This document shows, piece after piece, positions 14,706 through 25,400 of a stretch of 64,000 nt of DNA. Below the pieces are notes generated by a model, which was given only the letters and a program-made list of their open reading frames with translations, had not been told where the DNA came from and made no database searches. A program made the position numbers and the translations under genes. The stretch is taken from contig NW_019776032.1 in NCBI RefSeq assembly GCF_001039355.2, positions 62,001 through 126,000 on the forward strand. The letters run 5' to 3'. Positions within the stretch are counted from its first letter, which is position 1; each line of letters starts with the position of its first letter. The DNA comes from Lingula anatina. Lineage: Eukaryota > Brachiopoda > Lingulata > Lingulida > Lingulidae.

Positions 14706-14822
14706 CAGGCCTAACCAACTACCAGACTCGGCACCTAAGGATCCAGAATTAACCGGTATATCGGACCACACTACCCGTTTTCAAGGTGTGTGTCAGATCG
14801 CATTTCGGAGTATCAGTCAGAA
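14706..14822. mobile_element. Truncated copy of the 5723 MITE
   Basis: Begins CAGGCCTAACCAACTACC and follows the left end and interior of the element at 5723 for about 115 bp, then stops next to the single N at 14823. The right half is missing, so the truncation may be an assembly break and not a biological deletion. Confidence 0.85.
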
Positions 14823-15141
14823 NTGATATAATAAGACTTTGATAAAATCAAAACCAATAATACTTTTAAAGTCGAGAGTCGGGATAAATATCGGCAAGGT
14901 GGAGATATGTCCCGCCGGCGCTTCCGCAACAGCAAGACTGAAGGACGCAAGTTACAAAGCAAAACATGTTTAGTCAAGTTAAAGACTTAATTACCGGTTT
15001 AACTTCGGCGGCAGTGCCTACTGCTGTGAGCAACATGCGCTGTCCATCGTAATCCCCCTATCATTAACACTGTCGGGGACGTGCGCACTAGCGCGTCTGA
15101 TGTAGACAGCGTGTGCTATTAAAGTGACCGGGGACTTATTA
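14823..15141. other. No gene seen; contig join at N
   Basis: A single N at 14823 marks a join. No coding signal is visible in the 318 bases after it. Confidence 0.6.
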
Positions 15142-16216
15142 GCTATAGTGTACATGCATACGGATGTGTCTCCCTTGCTTTTTCTTTTCTTTTTTTTAAA
15201 ATACGCATTCATAATTGCTGACACACATATTTTAGAAGAATTTTAGTGCAAAGTTTCCTTGTACATTTATATTATCGGTTGCTATTATTATTATTGTTGT
15301 TGTTGTTGTTGTTTTTTTAACTTACAGGGTAATACTTGCCAAATGCAGTATAGCGGTTCCACTCATTAACCAAAAGTGGTTCGATAGTCCTATAAATGCC
15401 TACATTTGACAATAGTTTCTTTTTTCTATTTCTTTTATGTCAAATATTTATTTTTATATTAGTGCAATAAAATGAAAAAACTATGGAATTAAAATCTCCC
15501 GTTTTGCTGTTTTATTCACCACCCACACACTTCTGTCTTAAAGGTCTACTCCCATCATTAAGATCAAATAAAGTAAAAAAATAAATAAACAAGGACCTTT
15601 CAAAGTAAGTTTAACACGCTGGAAAATGGACGTGCATGTGACAAACTGCAAAGGTACTGTAATCATGCAGCAAGAAAACNCTATAGTGTACATGCATACG
15701 GATGTGTCTCCCTTGCTTTTTCTTTTCTTTTTTTTAAAATACGCATTCATAATTGCTGACACACATATTTTAGAAGAATTTTAGTGCAAAGTTTCCTTGT
15801 ACATTTATATTATCGGTTGCTATTATTATTATTGTTGTTGTTGTTGTTGTTTTTTTAACTTACAGGGTAATACTTGCCAAATGCAGTATAGCGGTTCCAC
15901 TCATTAACCAAAAGTGGTTCGATAGTCCTATAAATGCCTACATTTGACAATAGTTTCTTTTTTCTATTTCTTTTATGTCAAATATTTATTTTTATATTAG
16001 TGCAATAAAATGAAAAAACTATGGAATTAAAATCTCCCGTTTTGCTGTTTTATTCACCACCCACACACTTCTGTCTTAAAGGTCTACTCCCATCATTAAG
16101 ATCAAATAAAGTAAAAAAATAAATAAACAAGGACCTTTCAAAGTAAGTTTAACACGCTGGAAAATGGACGTGCATGTGACAAACTGCAAAGGTACTGTAA
16201 TCATGCAGCAAGAAAA
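15142..16216. repeat. 537-bp direct duplication around a single N
   Basis: 15142-15678 and 15680-16216 read the same, including the TTATTATTATTGTTGTTG run and the ending CATGCAGCAAGAAAAC. They are separated by one N at 15679. The second copy runs on into new sequence where the first stops at the N. Near-perfect identity across a sequencing gap is the mark of unmerged contig ends or haplotypes, so this is probably not a real tandem duplication. Confidence 0.9.
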
Positions 16217-16282
16217 CAGCGCCAACAAGTCGGGCGTGTGTCTTGAGTGTGGGGGTACACACACAGCTGTGCACAACACACC

Positions 16283-16568
16283 AACCCGCACGAAAACGCA
16301 ATAGATACTCCAGCGCAGTAGATACTCCAATCATACTGCAAACATGCCTCAAATCTGCTTCGACGTGGGAGCTAATTAGCATATTTGAAACATGCTTCTA
16401 TCATGCTGCTAATCTACTGCATTAATGCTCCTCTCTGTACAAACCTATATACTTTTTGGAGTAGAATTGCAGTAGGCAATACTGCATTTCTACTGCAAAT
16501 ATGCTCCACACCACTACTGCGTTAATGCTTCTTTGCTACTTCGATACTACTGCATTTTCGTGCGGGTT
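16283..16568. mobile_element. MITE with AACCCGCACGAAAA termini
   Basis: Left end AACCCGCACGAAAACGCA and right end TGCATTTTCGTGCGGGTT are inverted repeats with one mismatch. The 286-bp interior is built of TACTGCA/TGCTCC words and has no coding capacity. I could not fix a target-site duplication. Confidence 0.8.
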
Positions 16569-17640
16569 AAGGCTGGGCCAGCACTTAAACTAATCATACA
16601 TACCTGTATAAATCGAAACTGTACGTACAGTTAGGTCATACAGTCTTGGCACATACAATCATTTGGGTCGAACACGATGTTACGGTTTTCGCAACCTTGC
16701 TTGATATGCCATTAGCTCGAATTGGCAAGTTTATGCTGATGTCTCTTTGATGTGACAGAACTATCTTTCAAAACGACCAAGTTTATTTTCGCGTTTTCTA
16801 AACCAAAACGTACGAAAAATTCATACATATCGAAACCCCTTTAAGTTTACTTTAAAAGCAGCTAACAGGCTATAAGGAATATTAAGCCTTTGTTATTATT
16901 TGTTTTGCTTTGTGTGAAAGTATGTGAAAGAAAACATCCAAAGTGCCCCTGTTAAGGTGTGGCGTGATTCTGTCACAGAGACATATAATCAGAAGGCTGT
17001 TATATCAAAATGAAAGTACAGTGTACATATTAAGTATTGTGGGTGAGTTCACACAGGGCAGTTTAGGCCCGTTTACCTGGGTCAGGGGTGTGAACAAGTT
17101 CACACAGGGCAGAAGCTAAACCATGGGAAATATTTGCTTGATCTAATTACCACCACGTTTTATGCTCTTCTGTTACTGTGGAAATCTATTAAAGGTGACA
17201 AATACAGGGGTTCATATTCATGGGAATTCAAAGCCCCATCTTGGAAATACAACCTATATAGATGTCCTCTGCTATACTAGTACTCCTTATACGTACACTT
17301 GCTCTCAAGCATATACGTACACGTAAAGTCTGTGCGCAGTGTTGTGTTTTACCAATTTTGAAATGCGAAAATGCCAGTGTTTGAAAGGGAGAAATTAAAA
17401 ATATATGTACATTACTTTTAAAAAATCCATGTTCATAAAAATAGAAATAAACATACATTTAATTTGTCTTTTCTTCGATGATTTGCTGAAATTAAAAAAT
17501 AATACAAGATCATATATGTTAGATGATAAATGTGATGATAATATTAACTTTTTTATTTATTTGCGGGTCGGTGATGAAATTAAGGATAAGTTAAGATTAC
17601 AAGGATATGCGTTTCTCAAAGTATTGTAAGTACACAGTTT
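16569..17640. other. No gene seen
   Basis: Contains a short direct repeat of GTTCACACAGGGCAG (17046 and 17098 area). No exon is supported. Confidence 0.5.
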
Positions 17641-17654
17641 CTGTCCAAGTTTGA

Positions 17655-18266
17655 TTTCACAATGTATACATGACGTATACATTCACACTGTTCACTGCGA
17701 TGTACATTGGGTATTGAGGCAAACTGAGTGGAATAGTGTTCAGGAGCTGTCCACTGTCTGCATGGAAAGTGAAGATAGATTTCTTCTTATTGTCACAAAC
17801 CATCACATGACTTTGTCTGTTCAATGTAAATACCCCATGGATCCTCCAGTGGACCCTGACCCATGGTTGTTATGTGCTGACCTCTATTGGAAAACACTTG
17901 GATACATTTGTCATCTTGTGATACTACATGTATATACAGGTGACTTGTATGTGACACAGCCACATCATATGTAAACGTGAATTCTCCAGCATGTGAGGAA
18001 ACATTTGTTCTTTCGTTTATTTTGTCCACTATAAAAATGTGTTGACAATCTACGGCCAAACCAGTTATGAGCATGCATCGATCAACTTTCGGTTTAGCAG
18101 TGAAATAGGACAAGTTTACTGCGTTCTCTAAGAAAACGGGAGGGTGCAATTCTAATCTAGGATTTACCCTTGGTCTTGGAAGTTGTGCCTGTACTACGAC
18201 AGTAGATATTGTACCAGGACTAAACGACTTCTGTGCAGGTGTGTCTAGAGTAAGTATATTCTCCAC
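17655..18266 (-). pseudogene. NHL-repeat (TRIM-like) gene relic
   Basis: A minus-strand frame from 18266 to 17793 carries NHL beta-propeller signatures: ITGLAVDCQHIFIVDK, then DVAVSHTSHLYIHVVS and CIQVFSNRGQHITTMGQG, then LEDPWGIYIEQT. Just after this the frame hits a stop. Reading continues in a different frame as VMVCDNKKKSIFTFHADSGQ and LSLPQYPMYIAVNS, so a frameshift near 17805 splits one ancestral reading frame. NHL repeats of this kind sit at the C-terminus of TRIM-type ubiquitin ligases, a family widely expanded in marine invertebrates. The RING and B-box parts are not seen nearby. This is a fragment or pseudogene, not an intact gene; an exon edge hiding the apparent frameshift is less likely. 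Confidence 0.75.
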
Positions 18267-18269
18267 CGA

Positions 18270-18902
18270 TCGCCTCTGGTCTTTCTATCAGGTGTTTTAC
18301 ATGAACCATGATATCAGAGTCAGTGCCATTTGTTACAAGTTGCAATATTGATAGCATGCATTTTATTTGGTATAACTGTAAATACAACAAGTGGAAAGCA
18401 AATACAGGGTATGAGCAACAACTGATACCCAGATCATTATCATCTCTTCATCGTTAAAAGCTTTGGACATAATTCCTGTTTATGTCCAAGTTAAAAGTAA
18501 TGTTTTCTTACTGTGTATTATTATGTCATTGCATGAAAAATGTGCATTTCGTGTGTGGTTATTATTTTCCAGGAGATTTTTTTTAAAACCGTGTTGTAAA
18601 ATTATCATTTTTGGAAGATATGGAATACAAACACATTTTTCCTGTTAATACACAGGTGCATCGTTTTTCTCCTCCACAATGAGAAAACCCGTAATCCTCT
18701 CTAGCACAATGTGAAAACCTCTCTAGCACAGTGAGAAAACCAGCAATCGTAACATGAAGACAAGACTGTCGCCGTCTTGGAGTGAAAGATTAAGATTCCG
18801 TTTGAACGTTATAATGATTGCATTCCCTCGCAAAGATTGCGACCGAACGTAATAGTTATATTGAGTTCGACGGATGATTTTTTAAAAATTCTTATAATTA
18901 TT
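18270..18902. other. No gene seen
   Basis: Holds a short repeated phrase (CTCTAGCACA.TG.GAAAACC, twice near 18695-18740). Otherwise unremarkable AT-rich sequence. Confidence 0.5.
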
Positions 18903-19066
18903 CAGGCCCGTAGCCAGGGGGGGTTCGGGGGTTTCGAAAGAACCACCCTTTTTGCTGGGAAAAGGTCCACTCTGGGTAAAATTTGATCTAGGTACATAAA
19001 GTTTTTAAAGAAAAAGGTCCACTTTTTCAGAAAAAGAACCCCCCTTTTGACATTGCTACGCGCCTG
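18903..19066. mobile_element. hAT-like MITE, CAGG...CCTG
   Basis: A 164-bp element begins CAGGCCCGTAGCCAGG and ends TTGCTACGCGCCTG, an imperfect inverted repeat. It is flanked by TTATT on each side, a 5-bp duplication. The interior is non-coding. The terminal motif is of hAT type; the short duplication fits hAT subgroups with 5-6 bp. Confidence 0.75.
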
Positions 19067-19186
19067 TTATTATTTATTTTTTTGTTTGTTTGCATGTCCC
19101 TTTAAACCCTCTGTAAAAATCACTCTCATCTGTGGAACTCTCCCACTCTAAGATATTCTAGATCTTCCTTTTCCTCAAGTAGAAGA

Positions 19187-19292
19187 CAAATTTCCCCTTT
19201 TTTGGCACAAGTCTCTCTTTTGTTATACGTACTGCTTCCCACCTGCAGCATTAACAATCAACAAAAATGTAGCAACTGTTATATTTCATTGT
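19187..19292. repeat. Dispersed 105-bp repeat, copy 1
   Basis: The stretch containing CCCACCTGCAGCATTAACAA recurs at 21720-21823 with few mismatches. Origin unknown. Confidence 0.8.
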
Positions 19293-19371
19293 TTTGTATT
19301 AGTTTGTCATATTCTGATCTGATAAATACTTTTACTGGGATTTTTAGAATAAAATAGTATGTACAACATAG

Positions 19372-19724
19372 GTAGTGGAGGGATCGTTTACGACCCCAGC
19401 ACCATTTTGTTTCTAGTAAGACGGGCACACGAGGCCACAGTCAGAAATTTTCCAGTTTACATCGACGGGCACCCATTAATTTTTGTTGGAAGACGGTCAA
19501 AATTAGAAGATGGATCAACAAAAATAATTTGGAAGACTGTCAGAAAATATCTATGGATCCGCCCCTGTAAAATAACCATAAACGATACAAAATCTGTTAA
19601 CATATCTCCTGAAAGTTGACAAAATGTGACAAATTCGTGCAATTTTATGGAAACACAAGGTACAAAAAAAAGAAGAAAAAAAACACTAACAGACATGGGC
19701 CTGGGGTCGTAAACGACCCCACCC
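19372..19724. mobile_element. MITE with palindromic GTCGTTTACGAC ends
   Basis: Left end GGATCGTTTACGACCCCAG (about 19380) and right end CTGGGGTCGTAAACGACCCC (about 19698) are inverted repeats. The right end is itself an 18-bp perfect palindrome. Nested inside, ending at 19567 with GGATCCGCCCCTG, is a 5'-truncated copy of the hAT-like element also seen at 31540, 39828 and 47501. An open frame spanning 19359-19619 is simply this nested repeat. Confidence 0.75.
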
Positions 19725-20251
19725 GGTGCGAATAGGGTTTATAATTTAAATGTCTGCATGGTTTCAAAGCCTCCTTGACATAGATCTAACGAATCTTGTC
19801 GCCGTTTTTTGTCCCATCATTTGTTTGTCAGTCGATGATTTCAAAGTACATCATCACTGAACGACTGCAGTATATTATTTTCTCATGACAAATTATTCAG
19901 TGCAGTTCTCGGTTATCACGCACATATAGGCCTACTCGGCTGGTAAGGTGTTTAAGTAAAGAAGTGTAAGCTCATGGAGCCTTGCTGTCGGTTATCATGT
20001 AATTATGAAATGTTAGCTGTGACTGAGACCTAGAAATTGAAACCAATTGCTGATTAAATGTGATTTGCTAAGCCACTTTGTGCGGTGTACGTCTGGTTAA
20101 GTCACCATCACCTGTGGCTATCGTTACTATGCACTTTTCATGGCGGTACTAGATTTCTTTTTATTATCAAGGAAAATGATTTTGTTTTTAACGTGACAGT
20201 AGGAATCATAGATAAAATGCAGCTTGGTTTTGAAACCCAGCCTAATGAGAT

Positions 20252-20295
<44 letters not shown>

Positions 20296-20696
20296 ATTTT
20301 TTCATTTTGCTGCAAAATTTATTTCCTATGATGGAAAAAAGATCACATGAAAATCAAATGAAGTCAAATTTTGGTGATGAAAGATGAATGAAAGATGAAT
20401 AAAAACTTTTTATTTATCACTGGCCTGCAGATGTGTTCCACTCTGTGACATTTTATTCCATTCACATTCATATATACTTAATATGCATAATTGGATTATA
20501 TTTTTTCTGTCAAAAATAATATAGTACTGGTATTACTGGATATGGTAAGGTATCCATTATATTTGCTCTAACTTGTCTAATTTATCTCAGCATTCGTATA
20601 GATACTTGTATGTGACTTGTCCTAAATATTAGTAAATATAGCACTGCACAGGCTTTGTTTGCAAGTATAATGTATGAAGGCAGTGTGCCTTAGAAC

Positions 20697-20757
<61 letters not shown>

Positions 20758-22357
20758 GGCTGGACTAGGAAGAGGGGGAATTTTTTTCAAATCAAATCCA
20801 TATTATCTTTTAGATGCTTATACAACCTTATAAAACAGATGATTTTTTTCTTGCCAAATCTGAATAAATATCTTAGTAATAAGATACTTGCTAAAGACTA
20901 GAAAGATTATAAATAATTCATTTTATAGAATCAGATCTTAGTCATTAACAGAAAAAATGATATCAGAGAAGGAAAAAAAGACAAATGATGGATGCAAACA
21001 GATATATAATTAATAATAACCACAGTATATATGTAAGGACCATTCTGGTTATTAAACTTAACAATAACTAATGACTTCTAGGTACAAGTAACAAAAACAA
21101 CTGCTTTATTGGTTACTTAAGATGTGCTATCTAATGCATAAGGGGCTGTTCAGAAAGAGTTGAGTTTATCAAGCTAGTGTACACCTCATGTAATTCCACA
21201 AAGACTCCTGCTAAATGGACTTTAACCAGCATCTGTTTTCTACTCATCATCAGGAGGCATGTTAGTCTGTTAATCTGATTGCATTCAGCGAGATCACCTG
21301 TAGAGTTAGTGCACACTAGCTAGTTACAGCTTTTTTCATTCTGAATGGCCCCTTATTAATTTTTTATGGGAGCAAAGGACACATTATGATCCTGCACTTG
21401 TAGCCGTGTATGGGATATTATGTCAATGTACAAAGTAGTGGGGAATGGACTACAGTTCCTTGCAGACTACAATTCCTATAATACTGTCTCTGATTTCAAT
21501 TTTCCCATCCCTCCCCAGTGTGTCTCCAATATTAAGGTCAGCTTCCTTGATATCACCACTGTCTCAACAGAGAATGATATATCTTTACATACAGGTTTCA
21601 GGGACAATTAAATAAAAGTAAATGTAGTATCCACTGAGTATACTCTACATAGTCGTTTTGAGAAGACTGCTTTTGCAATGACCTTGTTGACCTTGAGTAA
21701 CACAATGGAAAATTATCAAAGACAAATGTCCCCTTTTTTGGTACAAGTCTCTCTTTTGTAATACTGCTTCCCACCTGCAGCATTAACAATCAACAAAAAT
21801 GTAGTAACTGTTGTTATATTTGCACCTAAGTTATCTAGTTCAAGGTCACAACCTTATGTGGACAAACACATGACCTTTAAGTGATAAAAAACCAAATTAA
21901 GAAAAAAACTATATCAGACTTTGAACACTTTGGGAAAAACAATCATACAGGCTTTGGATTTCCATTAGGCACTCTAAATGAGGAGTCCTTTGTCATGAAA
22001 ATGTTGTCACATCATCCACTTTAACAATATTTTCAATTCCAGAATCCCTGAAAAGGGGTACCTCGGAAGCTAAATGAGGGTTTTTTGGCCTGGTGTACCC
22101 TCACCTGCAACAACCAAACCCAATTTCTACAATATTCTCCCTTTAAATAATCTTAATACTAGATTATAGTACTAAAATAATAAGCAGTATTTTTTATCAA
22201 GTATATAGTAAAATATATATTTTGATCTAATATTATTGATTTTTTTTTGTACTGCATCACAGGTAACTTTCAGAAAAAAAAAGAAAGTAACAATTATGTA
22301 TTGTTTTGCTTTACTATAAATGGATTTCTACAAAAGATAATTACAAAAATCAATTAT
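19725..22357. other. 3' intergenic region with microsatellites
   Basis: Contains (TG)n at 20254-20293, (CT)n-(TA)n at 20696-20752, and copy 2 of the 105-bp repeat at 21720-21823. No exon is supported. It ends at the poly(A) signal of the transporter gene. Confidence 0.6.
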
Positions 22358-22363
22358 TTTATT
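22358..22363 (-). terminator. Poly(A) signal AATAAA of the transporter gene
   Basis: On the minus strand AATAAA (in GGTGAATAAAATAATTG) lies about 118 nt after the TAG stop at 22481, a normal spacing for a short 3' UTR. Confidence 0.7.
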
Positions 22364-22480
22364 CACCATCTTCTAAAAGATCAACTGACTGTGGATGTTT
22401 GAAATGTGCAATGACGGCTAATGGCATCCTTTTGTTTAAAAACGGGGAAATACGTTACTAAATAGAAAATGCAATGTTCT

Positions 22481-25400
22481 CTACACTACTTTGTGCTCAT
22501 CTGACGGGCGATGCTCAAACTCGTAATCAAGATGCACAAACGCTCGTTCAACCTCTGGAAGACGCTCCAGTTTCTGCTGTAATGGTTCACCTATGTCATG
22601 TGCTTCTTTCAAGGTCATAGTCTCGGGAAGAACAATATCGACTTCTACGATGTAATTGTTACCAAAATGGAATGCACGGACAGTGTCGATCTGTTGTATC
22701 TTTTCACTGTGGTTTAATCCGATCCATGTTAACTTCTGTAGGAACTTTGGATTTGCGGTGTAGCCCGTGAGAAGTTTGATTTGCTCTGAAATTTATGATA
22801 ATATTTATTATTGTTATTTATTAATTTATCCCATATGCAATAGACATGAACGTGTACTGATCCCCCACCACCACATTTCAGTAAAACTGATGACCAGCAA
22901 TTTGATAACTAAGTTAATATGAGTGGAATTTTACAACCTATGGTAAGTACCATCACAAAAGAACTTTTGTCCAAAACTTGGATTTATACTTCATACTGAG
23001 CTAAGCAACACCCATACATTGGAATGATGATTATACAATACTTGTAGTACTAATAGTAAGTCATTTTTTAATGAAATGAGGAACAGATATTATAAGGAGG
23101 TCAATTTACGACCAGAAATTTAAAGAGGAAGCAGTTTTAAAGTTCTACAATGGCTAATCCGACAAGTGAATTAACTTGGTTCACCCATGGGCATGTCCAT
23201 TTCCTTTTAGTCGTAAAAGAAACTAATACAGGTGGTTTATATGTGTTACATAAAATGCATTGATCTTCTGCTAATTTACCTCGAGTCCGAGTAGACTGAA
23301 AATTTAGTTCAACATAAATGTCTGGGCTATAGTTCTTTTGTGACAGTGCAAGCCCCTTATGGTGAAAACTGCCAGTAAAAACAGTTGGCTTAAATCTATG
23401 ACATAGTGCTAAATGTGTTTATGTAACACATTAACAAAGAACAACATTTTCACATTTAATTTAATTATCTTAAATGGAATTGAATCTCATTTCTATTTAG
23501 AAATGTAAAAACACCTATATTCTGTTTTAGTTAACACATAAAGAGCATGGTCTTGAATTTCATTAGTATGACAATGACAGTATTTATACAAACATATTGA
23601 AACATGATAAAGAACACACAAACATGCACACACACACACACACATACCAATACACTTCACACACACATATGTGCACACACACACACACTGCATGTACATG
23701 TGGAAAAATAAAGCACTTCATCATGCATGTACACAGCAACTTACATAGACGAAATGTGCACACACACACAGGCATGCATGCACACACGCACGCAGAAAAC
23801 AAATGAATGTGCAAACATAGATCTCCATACCGTATCCCATCTGCCACCAACTAAAGGCGATGTACAAACTGATCAAGATGGCTCCAATGGGGTCGGCATA
23901 CGGCCACAGCTTATCGCCTGCAGTAGACACGAATACAAAAATTATTATTACAATCTAAAACATTGTTTGAACCCATATAATTAAAAATTCCAGGGAACTC
24001 TTCTTTTATATACAGTAGATTCTGCATAACTTGTTACCTCAAATTATTACTTCCAATTATTCTCATCTTTTCTTTGGTTTTAGCTGAAACTAATGAAAAC
24101 ATTGCCTAATGACAATCATGAGTCCCAACTAAATGATCTTGAACAAATCAAGGATGTTCAATTTACGTTTAACTTAAATTTTTGAACAAATTAACATTCT
24201 AACCTCTCATATTTCAAGCTCTTGGGATGCACTGTTAAGACAATAAAAACTTAAAGGCTGCACATGTTTTGATACGAAGAAAATGGGATGTCAAAAGAAA
24301 AATGCTTGGTTATGTTTATTTTTGCTTGTCATCCGTCTTTTCAAATAAATATATCAAGGAGCAAGAAAACATGCTGAAATCCCTATCAAACAAAGGCCCC
24401 ATTCAGAATAGGGGACTAACAAGTCTGAGGGTCAAATATAGCAACCCACTACAAAGCTTGTGTCTAATCCGCTAAGATACAATGTACACTGATTATATAT
24501 CCCGTGGGGAAGTATTCAAGTGGATCGGTCATATTTGTCCCCTGGAATAGTAAGACTCCTGTTCTGAATCGGGCCAAGAAAGACAATTATAACTTGGTAA
24601 ACAATTATCAGAAACTAGTATGTATCCTACTTTGTAGAAATACTATTTACATACTAATACACAAGTATCTACCATTTTAAATTATTTATTTGTCTCCTTT
24701 TTCTAACATGCAATATATGTTTTTCAAAAGATAGCATTTTTTATTTAGAAGTAATACAAACAGCCAGCAAAGTTAACATGTAACACCTATAAGCTGAAAA
24801 ACATTATTATCATTATTATTATTTTATTTATTTATTTAAATATTTTAGGGGCAGGGGAGGGAGAGAAGATTCCTCCAAAGCTTGAAGGGGCAACTTCACT
24901 GAAGGTGCTGTGTCTTTTCCCAGAGCAACCACCGAAAAACTATCAGAGGTAATTTCATTGGCCTGAATCTTTGTTTTAACCTGTTCCTCTGCACAACATG
25001 CATCATGTGTTTCCATATCCTTAAGTGCACATGCCACAAACAATTCTATAAAAATATCTCAATTAATAGTTACTTGAAAACAGGGTGTTTAAAAGATTAA
25101 AGGCAGGAAGGTTGGAAAATAGTTCAATTTGCTTAACAATACACACCTTAAGCCTGTTTTATAGATGCACCATTGTCTGAAAATTGGTCTAAACTTGACC
25201 CAGGTAAAGACAAACCATAAGTATTAGTCCAAATAAACTAAACATTTTGCTGTCTTATAACAAGAAAGACAACTTAGGGCTGAAGATTTAGGCCAATGCT
25301 TGCCATCTAATCCGCTAATAGACACTGAATAGATATCCTGTAGCGAAGTAGTTAAGTGGGTTGGCCCTATTTGACTAGTTAGTCCCCTATTCTGAGTGAG

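Noticed and set aside
19359-19619. 86-codon plus-strand frame
   Set aside because: Composed of the outer and nested MITEs; matching frames appear wherever the CAGGGGCGGAT element occurs.
23493-23984. Overlapping Cys/Val-rich and His/Thr-rich frames
   Set aside because: Translations of a degenerate (CA)n tract around transporter exon 7; only 23831-23917 is coding, in the transporter frame.
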